NCBI RefSeq assembly: GCF_000002985.6
Contig: NC_003284.9
Location: 1,674,001 to 1,738,000 of the forward strand
DNA: 64,000 bases
Reading direction: 5' to 3'
From: Caenorhabditis elegans
Taxonomy: Eukaryota; Nematoda; Chromadorea; Rhabditida; Rhabditidae
Part shown: in pieces, positions 45,119 to 56,300 of the stretch
Numbering within the stretch: the stretch's first letter is position 1
Layout of the letters: every line of letters begins with the position of its first letter
The notes under the pieces: model-generated
Database searches by the model: none
What the model saw: the letters and a program-made list of their open reading frames with translations, nothing else
Told to the model about the DNA's origin: nothing
Made by a program: the position numbers and the translations under genes

Positions 45119-45930
45119 AAACTCGTGCCTACCTTCAGGCATTCAGTTTTCACCTTTTCCAAAATGGCAATTTTTGATGAAAAAAATCCGAATTTTCACA
45201 AATTTCAAAAAAATTTTTAAACTTTATAATTTTAGCTTTGAATATTCCAAATGGAACTGTCATAACCTATCAATTTGATATATAAACTCGTGCCTACCTT
45301 CAGGCATTCAGTTTTCACCTTTTCCAAAATGGCAATTTTTGATGAAAAAAATCCGAATTTTCACAAATTTCAAAAAAATTTTTAAACTTTATAATTTTAG
45401 CTTTGAATATTCCAAATGGAACTGTCATAACCTATCAATTTGATATATAAACTCGTGCCTACCTTCAGGCATTCAGTTTTCACCTTTTCCAAAATGGCAA
45501 TTTTTGATGAAAAAAATCCGAATTTTCACAAATTTCAAAAAAATTTTTAAACTTTATAATTTTAGCTTTGAATATTCCAAATGGAACTGTCATAACCTAT
45601 CAATTTGATATATAAACTCGTGCCTACCTTCAGGCATTCAGTTTTCACCTTTTCCAAAATGGCAATTTTTGATGAAAAAAATCCGAATTTTCACAAATTT
45701 AAAAAAAAATTTTTAACTTTATAATTTTAGCTTTGTTTATTTCAAATGGAACTGTCATAACCTATCAATTTGATATATAAACTCGTGCCTACCTTCAGGC
45801 ATTCAGTTTTGACCTACTCCAAAATGGCAATTTTTGATGAAAAAAAAATCCGAATTTTCACAAATTTCAAAAAAATTCTAAAACTTTGTAATTTTAGCTT
45901 TGTTTATTCCAAATGAAACTGTCATAACCG
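45119..45930 (+). repeat. 165-bp satellite, five tandem units
   Basis: ACTCGTGCCTACCTTCAGGC starts at 45121, 45286, 45451, 45616 and 45781, exactly 165 bp apart. The first three units are almost identical and the last two are more diverged. Each unit contains ATGGCAATTTTTGATGAAAA and GGAACTGTCATAACCTATCA. Confidence 0.92.
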
Positions 45931-46092
45931 CTGGGAAATGCTAGAATAGTCTGCTCACTTGACGTGGGGCTTGTTTTTTTTTAAATAAAATTTTAAATGA
46001 AACATTGCGCACCAAATATGATGTAGTATGATTTAGTCTTTTAAAATTGCTTATTTATTCTCAAAAAATATTATTGTAACACAGAATTTTTA

Positions 46093-46428
46093 TCACAGCT
46101 TCATTTTCAATGGCGATGTTGCGACTTCCGACATCTTCTGGGAGACGGTAGAAGATTTAGATTCAAGCAATTTAGTTGAAGCCGAAAATCTACTTTTCAA
46201 TGTTGAGAATAGTCCGAAGGCCTTTGGTTCTGAAAAATTAAAAAATTGCTATTTCAAAAAAACCACAAAAAAAAACAAGAATAGCTCACCAGGAGGTCCC
46301 AAGGCTTTCTCCATTGCTCCGGTTTCACGTCTCAAATAGCGATCGAACGGGCTCGGGGCACCCGACTTCTTCAGCTCATCCGTAGTAGTGCCCGCAGGGA
46401 AGTGTTTGACAGGTGCCTCGAATATCAT
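46093..46428 (-). CDS. Small two-exon gene, 91-aa protein
   Basis: Exons 46428-46290 and 46229-46093 are joined by a 60-bp intron with GTGAGC donor and CAG acceptor, in phase. The protein begins MIFEAPVKHFPAGTTTDELK, continues GAPSPFDRYLRRETGAMEKA, LGPPEPKAFGLF and a Ser/Lys-rich basic tail ending LKMKL. There is no signal peptide or membrane segment. The coding appearance is good (proline/glycine turns, no repeats, both splice sites strong). I do not recognise the family. It is bounded by the 165-bp satellite downstream and unrelated repeats upstream. Confidence 0.7.
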
Positions 46429-46739
46429 AGTTTCTTCTCAGGCAGTCTCAGGCACCGAAAAGGAAAGAATATGATATTTGTGGGGGTTCTCGTCTTTTAT
46501 ACCATTCGCATTTTTATTGTTGCCGCCCGCAAAAATATGCGAAATCATTTGGTTTTATGAGCGGGGGTGTGGAGGAATAAATCGAATAATATGACATGGA
46601 ACAAGAGAACAAGACAAGAGAAACAAAAAATCACAAGCTAATAAGACTAGAAATGAAATCTATGAGGTTTGTGCCGCCTAGAAATTTAACTAAAAGCTGA
46701 TTTTTTTCAAATTCCAGAATGACGGAAAAATATTATGAA

Positions 46740-47501
46740 GCCCTTCTTTTTTCTTCCATAAAACTGTTCAGAGTTGTCATTTCTGCTAATAAATACCGAT
46801 CGATCCATGCTAGCTTACCCGGAAGGTTATTTTAAAAATTGCAAAGTTTAACCAACAGCTGTTTTTTCAAAAATTCAAAAGTACGTGAAAATCATATGAA
46901 GTGATCCTTTTTTTTTTAGAAAACAGTTCAGCTTGATTAAAAATACCAGAAAATACCAAACAAAGTATGCTAGCTTACCCGGAAGGTTATTTTAAAAAAT
47001 CGCAAAATTTAACCAAAAGCAGATTTTTTCAAAAATTCAAAAGTATGGGAAAATCATATGGAGTCATTCTTTTTTATTTCATAAAACTCTTCAACAGAAT
47101 CAAAAATACCAGCAAATGCCAAACAGAGTATATTAGCTTGTACGGAAGTTTTTTTTTTAATTGATAAAAGTATATAAAAGCAGATTTTTTCAAAAATTCA
47201 AAAGTATGGGAAAATCATATAGAGTCATTCTTTTTTATTTTGTAAAACTTTTCAACATAGTCAAAAATACAAGAATATGTCAATCAAAGTACAATAGCTT
47301 GTACGGAAGTATTTTTTAAAAATTGATAAAAATATATAAAAGCTGATTTTTTCAAATATTGAAAAGCTTGGGAAAATCATATGGAGTCATTCTTTTTTAT
47401 TTCAAAAAATTCTTTAGCATAATCAAAAATACCAGAAAATACCAATCAAGGTATATTAGCTTGTACGGAAGTATTTTTTTTTAATTGATAAAAATATATA
47501 A
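46740..47501 (+). repeat. Tandem array, about 165-bp units, left part
   Basis: Units contain AAAAGTATGGGAAAATCATA, GAGTCATTCTTTTTTATTTC and TAGCTTGTACGGAAG, recurring about every 160-165 bp (for example 46968, 47132, 47295, 47458). The array is interrupted by the LTR element at 47502 and resumes at 51624. Confidence 0.85.
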
Positions 47502-50500
47502 TGTAGGGTTTTACCCTTTTTCTCTTTTATTTTTCCCTCAACGCAAGCTCTTTTGTCATTTTGACACGCCAAAACCTCTGATTTCCTGCTCAACAAGTTT
47601 CGCGCCTTGCGATCTTGTTGACGCACTTTCGGTGCCTTGCGCACATGGCGACGCGAATCCAAGAATTCTCATCACTTCTCCCGCAAGAACGGGTGCAAGC
47701 CGGTCGACGCCGTAAGGCTCGCCGTTTTCCATTGTTACAAGTTTTAGGTTTTTATTGTTTTAGTTAAGGTTTAGGGTTCAGTTGAGGAGTTTTCTCCTTG
47801 TTTTCAGTCTGTGGTCTTGATTATTTCAAGATCTTTTGTTTCTCCTGGTTTAAAAAGACTTTTCTTGCTAATAAATCCGTTAGTAAGATATCAAAAGTCT
47901 TCTGTTCTCAATTTTCTCTCTTCGCATCATATCAGACAGGTTCGCATCATATCAGACAGGTTTTGAGTAGAATATACACATTTGCATCAGATCAGACAAG
48001 TCAATTATCGATTTTCTGAGGATTTCACAGAATTGCATCAAAACAGACAGTTTTCCTCACATTTTCACATAATTACACAGTTTTCAGCCCAGTTTCGAGC
48101 ACATCGTCACTTGAGAGCTGTTTTTCAGTGGATTTAAGAAGGAAAATAGCAGAATTACAGGCGAAGCCATCGCCAATTTTTCATTTTTCACAAGAAACTC
48201 GGTTTTTCATAAAAATCGATAATTTTCGCGTGAAATCACAAATTTTCGGATTTTTTTCGAGAAATACTATTTATTTCTTGAGTATACTGGTCTAAGGATT
48301 GATTTCCTTGGTTTTTGTGGAGATTTATTCAGTTTTCAGCTGAAAATCGTCGATTTGCATCACAGAAAATCTCTTACACGCTCAACACTCTCCACATTCC
48401 GCACACTCTCTCGCTCACTGCGGAGATTTCGTCGATAATCGATTTGGCGAAGGAAAAAGGAGATTTTGCACAATTTTTTTGGATTTTTTTCGTCTCATCG
48501 GCTACAAAACACATCGTTCAGTGGATTAAAAAGAAAATTTGCTAAATTAGAGGCAAATCTATCGCCGATTTCACAGGAAAAGCTAAAATCTTTGATTTTC
48601 TGCAGAAATATTCTGAAATTTTCGGAATATCTTCAAGGAATACATCTAAAAGTGTTATTATTGGATTCAACAGATACAAAGGACTGAATTTATTGTGTTT
48701 CATCACAAATAATTCGATTTTCGGTTTTATTTCGTCGATTTCGTCGCCGAAGGTTCAGATTTCTGTCTGCACTCTCCTCTTTCACACAGTCTCTCGCTCC
48801 GCTTTGAGAACTTGTCAATTATCGATTTTTGTCAAGGAAAAAGGATTTCTACAGAGTTTTCACAAGTTTTCTGGAATTAAAAGTTTAAAAAGTAAAACGT
48901 TTTCAGTATTTTCTTGATTTTCATTGATTTGAAGACTAATTTTCATCTGAAAAATCGATTTTCACACAGATTTTCGGTTTCAAGGAAGTTTTTCAAGAGG
49001 AGTGGATACAAATCGTCAAAGATTCTGATTTTAGCATAAATATTGAACAGTTATTGAAAGGTTTTAAACTTTTCATGGGCAATTGAGCAAAATGAGCATC
49101 TCAGACTTTGAAAAACAGTGGAAAGACTTTGAAAAAGAGCGGAAAGAGAGAGACAAAGCTTTGTACAAAGCAGAAATTGATTATAAGTCTCTGAAAATTC
49201 GGGAAGGTCAATCCTTGTCCGATTATTTTGATAATATTGAAACCGTCACAGATGCATACAAAAATAGAGTTTCGGAAGATTTAATTTCGTTAGCTAAAAC
49301 TCAAAAATTGATGGAATTGATTTCTTATGATTTTTGGCATTTAGCGGAAAATGAAAAGAATCGTGTTCCAGTTCTTGAGCAGTTTGACGTTTTGAAAAAT
49401 TGGATTTCTAAAATGATGATAAAATTTAAAAAATCCAAAGATGTTAGTGACATTCAGAAATTCTACAGGGTACCGTACCTACCACCTGACATTCTACATT
49501 ATGCACAGTTTCAGAACTTTTACGAAGACCAAAGATGTTTTGATTTAGACTATATGATGAGAAAGGAAAATAATGAGAATAAGATCCACGTTGTCATGTC
49601 AAACCTTCAACAGTTTTCAAACATGAGCGAAGCTCGTGCTCAAGTAATGGTTGAATATATCACAGAGTGGTTTCAGGATAGAGAAAAAGTGATTGCTGAA
49701 AGAGAAACATATATTTTCGAATTATTGAAGTCTAACATAGAGTTGAGTAATTCTCATTCTGAACAAAAAGTTATGGTTACTGATGAGAAGTCTACAATGT
49801 CAGAGGTTGATACCAAACCTTTGAAAGATCTTGATGTCATTATGAAAAGGTTTAATCTGAACTCTGTAAGTGAAGTTGAGGAAAGGATTCAAGAAAATTA
49901 TCGTTCAGATGATGCTCTTGAAAAGATTGTTCAAATTTATGAAGAGTCACAGAAAGAACTACAAGAGTTACATGCCAAATTCAATGCAGCACAACATGAG
50001 CTAAAAAATCTTGAAATTAAATAGCAAATGGAACAGTATGATCATAAGAATGCAATTGCAAAATATGAAAATACACCAAAATGTTCTGATACAAGTGATG
50101 TACAGTACTTCGAGAATGTTACAGACAGTTTTGAAGTAGAATCAAGCATGAGTTTTTCAAAATCTCTAAAGGATTCAGGTATTAAAAGTTATGGAATTGA
50201 CAAAGAGCACACAGAAAATGATTTGGAAATGGATAAAGTGGACCAGAAAGCCAAGGATACATACTTGGGTCCCCCACTGAACTCCAACATTTTGGAAAAT
50301 TTTCAAAATTGCGAATCTACGTCTATTGTTACAATTGAATGTTCCAAAACTGATTACGAGACTGAACATGAGACTCAAATTATTGATTCTCCAGATGCTA
50401 TTCAAAAAGAAACCACAGCAATTGAGTCAATTACAATCCAGGAGAAATCCTGTGACAATGAAAATGATAAGATTGAGCACATTACGCACAACTCATTGAA

Positions 50501-51623
50501 CAATCAGGTACAAAAGACCGGACTACAAAAGCCGGGAGATGTCGCCTGTGGCGGATTTTTTGACAAGAAAATGAAGCGTAGAGTCAATGAGGAAATGCGT
50601 CCACGTACAGATCCACCAACTGACTTGTCACAACAAGCATGCTATGGTACAGTATCTGATACGTTGGATTGGAATAATTGGAGTCATGAGAATTGGAAGG
50701 ATATGAGTTGGCAAAGATTCGTTCGAGAATCACGTCCTCGCAAGGATCCACCTTGGAGTTCGTGTCGTTCGGAAGTTGGCGTTTGTTATGGATGGAGATG
50801 GGATGTCAGTCAAGTTCCATCTTGCTCTCAGGATTGGAGAAGTCATCACGTCTTGTTCACCCCTCGCCAAGCTGCAGAGGTTCAGTGACTCCATGATTCT
50901 TATGTGCATTTCGATTTATTTGTTATTTTTTTTTCTTATTTTATATTTTTTATCAATTTATGTCCCCATCCCTTAAGAGTAGTAATTTTATTTTAAGTCT
51001 AGGTTCTCACATTTTCATCAATTCTTATATTTCTTTTCCCCACCCTTTTAAGTCCAGGAAATTATATATTTAAGTTAGGTCCTGTGCTTTTATTCTTCAT
51101 TCTCTCATTCCCTATTAGGTCCCGTAGAGTTTTTTATTTAATTATTTTTGTATCCCCTTTTGGTAGTAGCTGAAGCCGATTTTCTGTGTGCGTCGGGATC
51201 AGGGAGGCGGAGCTCGAAAAAGCCGGGGATGTAGGGTTTTACCCTTTTTCTCTTTTATTTTTCCCTCAACGCAAGCTCTTTTGTCATTTTGACACGCCAA
51301 AACCTCTGATTTCCTGCTCAACAAGTTTCGCGCCTTGCGATCTTGTTGACGCACTTTCGGTGCCTTGCGCACATGGCGACGCGAATCCAAGAATTCTCAT
51401 CACTTCTCCCGCAAGAACGGGTGCAAGCCGGTCGACGCCGTAAGGCTCGACTTTTTTTTTTTTTTGTTTCTCCTGGTTTAAAAAGACTTTTCTTGCTAAT
51501 AAATCCGTTAGTAAGATATCAAAAGTCTTCTGTTCTCAATTTTCTCAGTTTTCAAGGTTACAAAGTCTCAGTTACAGGTTACAATTGTCTTATTATCCAG
51601 GTCTTGATTTATCAATTCCTGAC
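47502..51623 (+). mobile_element. Non-autonomous LTR retrotransposon
   Basis: Direct repeats begin TGTAGGGTTTTACCC at 47502 and 51230. They match closely over about 220 bp (47502-47721 and 51230-51450) and again over about 85 bp (47838-47922 and 51464-51546). The 3' copy lacks about 115 bp in the middle. The last 77 bp of the 3' copy are not seen after the 5' copy. A purine-rich tract (GAGCTCGAAAAAGCCGGGGA) precedes the 3' repeat. TATAA flanks both sides (47497-47501 and 51624-51628), a possible 5-bp target duplication. The only long frame is Gag-like. No protease, reverse transcriptase or integrase is visible, so it must be mobilised in trans or be dead. Confidence 0.8.
49092..50888 (+). pseudogene. 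Gag-like ORF of LTR element, split by one in-frame TAG
   Basis: The ATG at 49092 (MSISDFEKQWKDFEKERKER) opens a frame to TAG at 50022-50024. The same frame goes on at once (CAA ATG GAA CAG) to TGA at 50886-50888. The first 310 residues are charged and helical, with likely coiled coil near the end (KELQELHAKFNAAQHELKN). The second part is acidic, then has two similar motifs, RPRTDPP...CYG and RPRKDPP...CYG, around a Trp-rich stretch (WNNWSHENWKDMSWQRF). There are no CCHC knuckles. A 1.1-kb leader with repeats of GCATCATATCAGACAGG precedes it. The family assignment rests on position between the LTRs. Confidence 0.6.
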
Positions 51624-53000
51624 TATAAAAGCTGATTTTTTAAAAATTCAAAAGTATGGGAAAATCATATGGAGTCATTCTTTTTTATTTCATAAAACTG
51701 GTCAGCATAGTCATATATACCAGAATATGCCAATCAAAGTACATTAGCTTGTACGGAAGTATTTTTTTTTAATTGATAAAAATATATAAAAGCTGATTTT
51801 TTCAAAAATTCAAAAGTATGGGAAAATCATATGGAGTCATTCTTTTTTATTTCATAAAACTCTTCAGCATAGTCAGAAATACCAGCAAATGCCAAACAGA
51901 GTATATTAGCTTGTACGGAATTATTTTTTTTAATTGATAAAAATATATACAAGCTGATTTTTTCAAAAAATCAAAAGTATGGGAAAATCATACGGAGTCT
52001 TTCTTTTTTATTTCATAAAACTCTTCAACATAATCAAAAATACCAGCAAATGCCAAACAGAGTATATTAGCTTGTACGGAAGTATTTTTTTTTTAAATTG
52101 ACAAAAATATATAAAAGCTGATTTTTTCAAAAATTCAAAAGTATGGGAAAATCACATGGCTTTTATATATTTTTATCAATCAAAAAAAAAAAACTTCCGT
52201 GCAAGCTAGTACACTTTGATTAACATATTCTGGTATTTTTGACAATGCTGAACAGTTTTACGAAACAAAAAAGAATGACTCCATATGATTTTCCCATACT
52301 TTTGAATTTTTGAAAAAATCTGCTTTTATATATTTTTATCAATTAAAAAAATACTTCCGTACAAGCTAATATACTCTGTTTGGCATTTGCTGGTATTTTT
52401 CACTATGCTGAACAGTTTTATGAAATAAAAAAGAATGATTCCATATGATTTTCCCATACTTTTGAATTTTTGAAAAAACAGCTTTTATATATTTTTATCA
52501 ATTAAAAAAAAAACTTCCGTACAAGCTAGTATAGTTTGATTGGCCTATTCTGGTTATTTTGACTATGCTGAACAGTTTTATGAAATAAAAAATTGCAAAG
52601 TTTAACCAAAAGCTGGTTTTTTCATAAATTCAAAAGTACTTGAACATCATATGAAGTGCTTTTTTTTCATAAAACTGTTCAGCTCGATAAAAAATACCAG
52701 AAAATTTCAAACAAAGTATGCTAGCCCGGAAGGTTATTTTAAAAAATAGCAAAATTTAACCAAAAGCTGGTTTTGTCAAAAATTCAAAAGTACCGCAAAA
52801 TCATATAAAGCGCTTTTTTTTTCTTTCATAAACCTGTTCCAAATTGTCATATATACCAGAAAATACCAAATAAAGCACGCTAGCTTGTACGGACTTATTT
52901 TTTTAATTGCTAAATTTGACTAACAGCTGATTTTTTCCAAGTTTCAGAATGACTGAAAAATCTTATGAAGCCATTTTTTTTAATTGCGCTGTTTAGAATT
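51624..53000. repeat. Tandem array, right part, with orientation switch
   Basis: 51627-52158 continues in the same orientation as the array left of the LTR element. At about 52159 the units flip (TTTTTATCAATCAAAAAAAA, then TTCCGTGCAAGCTAGTACAC) and stay reversed to about 52590, after which diverged forward units follow to about 52990. Confidence 0.85.
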
Positions 53001-53270
53001 GTGCTGTTTAAAATTTAAAAAATTGTACTGAATTTGTTTAATTTTTGTTGGTTTTTCAAATCATCTAGCTGCTTTAAGCACAATTTTTGCCGACATTAGT
53101 TTAAAAAATTAACTGCTCGCTTCTGAGATTACAACAAATTCTGGTATTGCGCAGTGTTCCAATAAAGTACTACATCAGTTTTTTTCCTGTTTCAATTTTT
53201 CTAATCAATATACTCAACCACTAATATGTAAAGGCCATGATGATTTGCATGACACTTGTGACTCCCAAAT

Positions 53271-53335
53271 AATGAGGTGATTTGAATAATCAATGCGATG
53301 ATCGTACCCCTATCTAATTCAAATATCACCTCATT
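53271..53335. promoter_or_regulatory. Inverted repeat upstream of dystroglycan-like gene
   Basis: AATGAGGTGATTTGAAT (53271-53287) faces ATTCAAATATCACCTCATT (53317-53335), an imperfect stem with a 29-base loop ending 21 bp before the ATG at 53356. It could be a hairpin at the 5' end of the transcript or paired factor sites. No function is shown. Confidence 0.4.
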
Positions 53336-53355
53336 CCAATAGATCTCACTTGAAA

Positions 53356-56300
53356 ATGAGATTGTTGCTTCTTCTTATTACTACCGTATTGGTATTTTTG
53401 GTATATGCTGATGAAAATGAATTGGAAAGTAAATTGGAGTTTGAGAAAGTTGTCGTCAGGCACAAGTATTTCAGTGATGATGAAGAGAAAATTGGCGCAG
53501 AGCAGGTATTTTGGCTTGAAACGAACTGTTTTTTTAAACTGAAACTGAAACTGTAAATAATCAAATTCCAGATTCCGACCCCCACGACTAAAAAGGAGGC
53601 AATTCCAAGTTCGAAAAATGAATTTAGGGTAAGCTTTTAAAAAATGAAAAAGCAATTGTGTCGCAAAATAACTGCTTCGGAAAAATGCGAATTTCCACAG
53701 AATTTATTTTTGATCTTGGTTTCATTTTGCTCTAGAAATGAGAAGCTTAGTCCAGTTTGCAAGGTAGATCAAATATATACATGGTGATTTGAGATCGTTT
53801 TTCCAAATAATATGGGATGAGCTAATTAAGAGAACTGTACCTTTTTGCGAATATTGCAAATTCGAGAGGTCATAGCAGTGACGCGGTCAAATTTTTTCTA
53901 AAATTCAGTAAAATCATGGAAATAAAGCGGCCGACATCTCCTGAGTCCTTTTTTGATTAAGGTTTCTAAAACGAATGTAACTCAAACACACGAGATGTCG
54001 GCAGCTTTATACCCCGCCATGATTTTAGATTCAACTACGAGTATACATTTAAAAAATTTAAGTCCAAAAAATATTTGAAATCAGTTTTTATTGTTTTTTA
54101 CAGCCAAGTACACCTGAGTACCCAATGACTTCTCAAAATCGTTTTGCTAGAATGCTACAAACCGACATTGTTACTGCAAATAATTTTACTTTTACAAGTA
54201 CAACCACCTCTGCAGTAAGACCCAATTACAAATTTCAAACTAATTTATTTTGACTTCTAGGTTGAACTTGTGAATTCCACTACTAGGCTTGTGCCAACAC
54301 CGACAAGTTCGATACCAGTTGTGGATCATAAGAAGGTTCTTTCAATTTTTTTATAGTCTTGGAAAAATTCTATTTTAATTTTTCAGGATGTGATTGCAAC
54401 TATGAAAATTGCAAATTTATTTCTGAGCACAAAAGCACCACAACATGTAAGTTGGCACTCAAGCAAATTTCCCTTCATAAATTTAATAACTCTCAACTTC
54501 ATGTTTCAGACGGAAAACGCCGAGATTACTAAAACCGCAAGTGGCTTGGAAGCAACAACTTCATTTGATTCAGATCACTTTTCGAGTTCGGTAAGTTTTA
54601 TTGAAACTGAGATTTATTATTATAAAGCCTTCGTAATTTATTTATAGTTTTAATGAATCTGAGCGTTTTCAACAAGAAAAACAAGTTAGGTAAAATGCAT
54701 AAAAGTCTACCGTGCTTGGTATGGTAGCTAAAAAGTAGTGCTAGGACGTAGCGCTTTCATGCAGGCGCCAAAACGCCTACCTCGCGCCGCGACCTTCGCC
54801 TCCTGTATAGTGTGGCGCGGAACTCGAAAAGTGTCGGCCGCGTCGAAAGACCCCCCCCCATTCAAAATGAAACGCAACATTTTCAAAAATCTAATGTGCT
54901 GTAGCTTGATAAGTTATCAAATCAATTACATTTTCAGCTAATTATCAATATTGCTTCAGACCAAAGACTTATCCACTGACAATTCTACGGACACAATCAA
55001 CGAGGCTATGAGCAAAGATACGGTCAGCCATCAATCAACAGCTCGGCGAAGGAAAGTGTATCGACTACCAGATGTCCCGAAATTCCATTGCACCATTTTT
55101 TTGCACTTTAGAGTGCCTACAAATTTAAAAAAAATTACTAATAGTAAAAATTAGTAGTAAAACAGTAAATTGGGCTCACTCGTTTCTGTTAGAGTAAAAT
55201 TTCATAACTTTTTTCGAGGCTCATAGATTTTTCTAAAATTAAAATTTGGGAGTTTATGAATTTTGTTATCAACTATGATATTTCTACTTCAGGGCCCTAG
55301 CTCGGAGCTTTATTTTTCAGGTTTTTGCCCGACCTAGCTTTTTTCAGCTTTTCGACACAAAATTATTTGAAGATTTTTCAAAAAACCGACAACAAATAAT
55401 GCACATGTTCAAATTTAAAAAAAAAGCGATATCGGCCAGAAGCCAGAAAAAATTGGCTCCGAGCTAGGTCTCCCAGCTGAGTGAAGCCCGAAATGCGGGC
55501 CTCACGCCGACGCCGCGCGCCGTTGTGTGTGTACGCAACGTAGTGCGAAAATAAGTTTTTTTTGGAAGCAGCCGACACGTTCGGGGTTCCGCGTCGCACT
55601 ATACATTTGGATACATGCGGAGGGAGTGATGCTGCGAGGCCCATGCAGGCGCCGTTGCGGCGAGCTTATGAGAGCCCTACTCCGAGCTGACACTTGGATT
55701 TTCGAAATTTCCTTAAAACTCTTAAATCTACGTTTAAATTGAATATCATAGTTCATAGCATAAATTCCAAAAGTTCTAAGCTCATCTCCTTGCTAAACAA
55801 ATCTATTCCAGAGGCCAATACTGCAAACTTTCCTTCAACTCTATCGTGAAGCGAACCATGCACGCGATCGGCATCTCCTCAGTCAATGGTTCGGATATCT
55901 GGTTCTACCAGACTTTGCCCAATGAGTTATCCGGAATCCCGCTTGTTGCTGGAACCTCCGAATATTTGGTCAATAACAAAAACATGGAAATCCTGTTTGA
56001 AGTGCATGTCCGCGAAAATGTGACACCCAAACATCGGTTCTCCCTGGTTTTGCTGAGACCAACAGTTGAACAGATGCTCGGTTTTCCAAGAACGAGGGTG
56101 ATTTTTTTGGAGTTTTTGGCAAACGCAATGAATATATCATCGATTTCTATTTTGAATATTGAATACATACGGTGAGTCTTTTCTGTTAATCTCATCTAGA
56201 ATTACATCTATTTTTATAATAGTGTGTATATCCTGTAGTATGTATGTATGTACCCTTGGCTGTAAATGAGTTTGTTGGCGGCTTAGTTAGGGAAAACCCT

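Noticed and set aside
45121-45930. CRISPR-like array of evenly spaced repeats
   Set aside because: The 165-bp units are contiguous and homologous along their whole length, with no unique spacers, and the context is a nematode nuclear genome.
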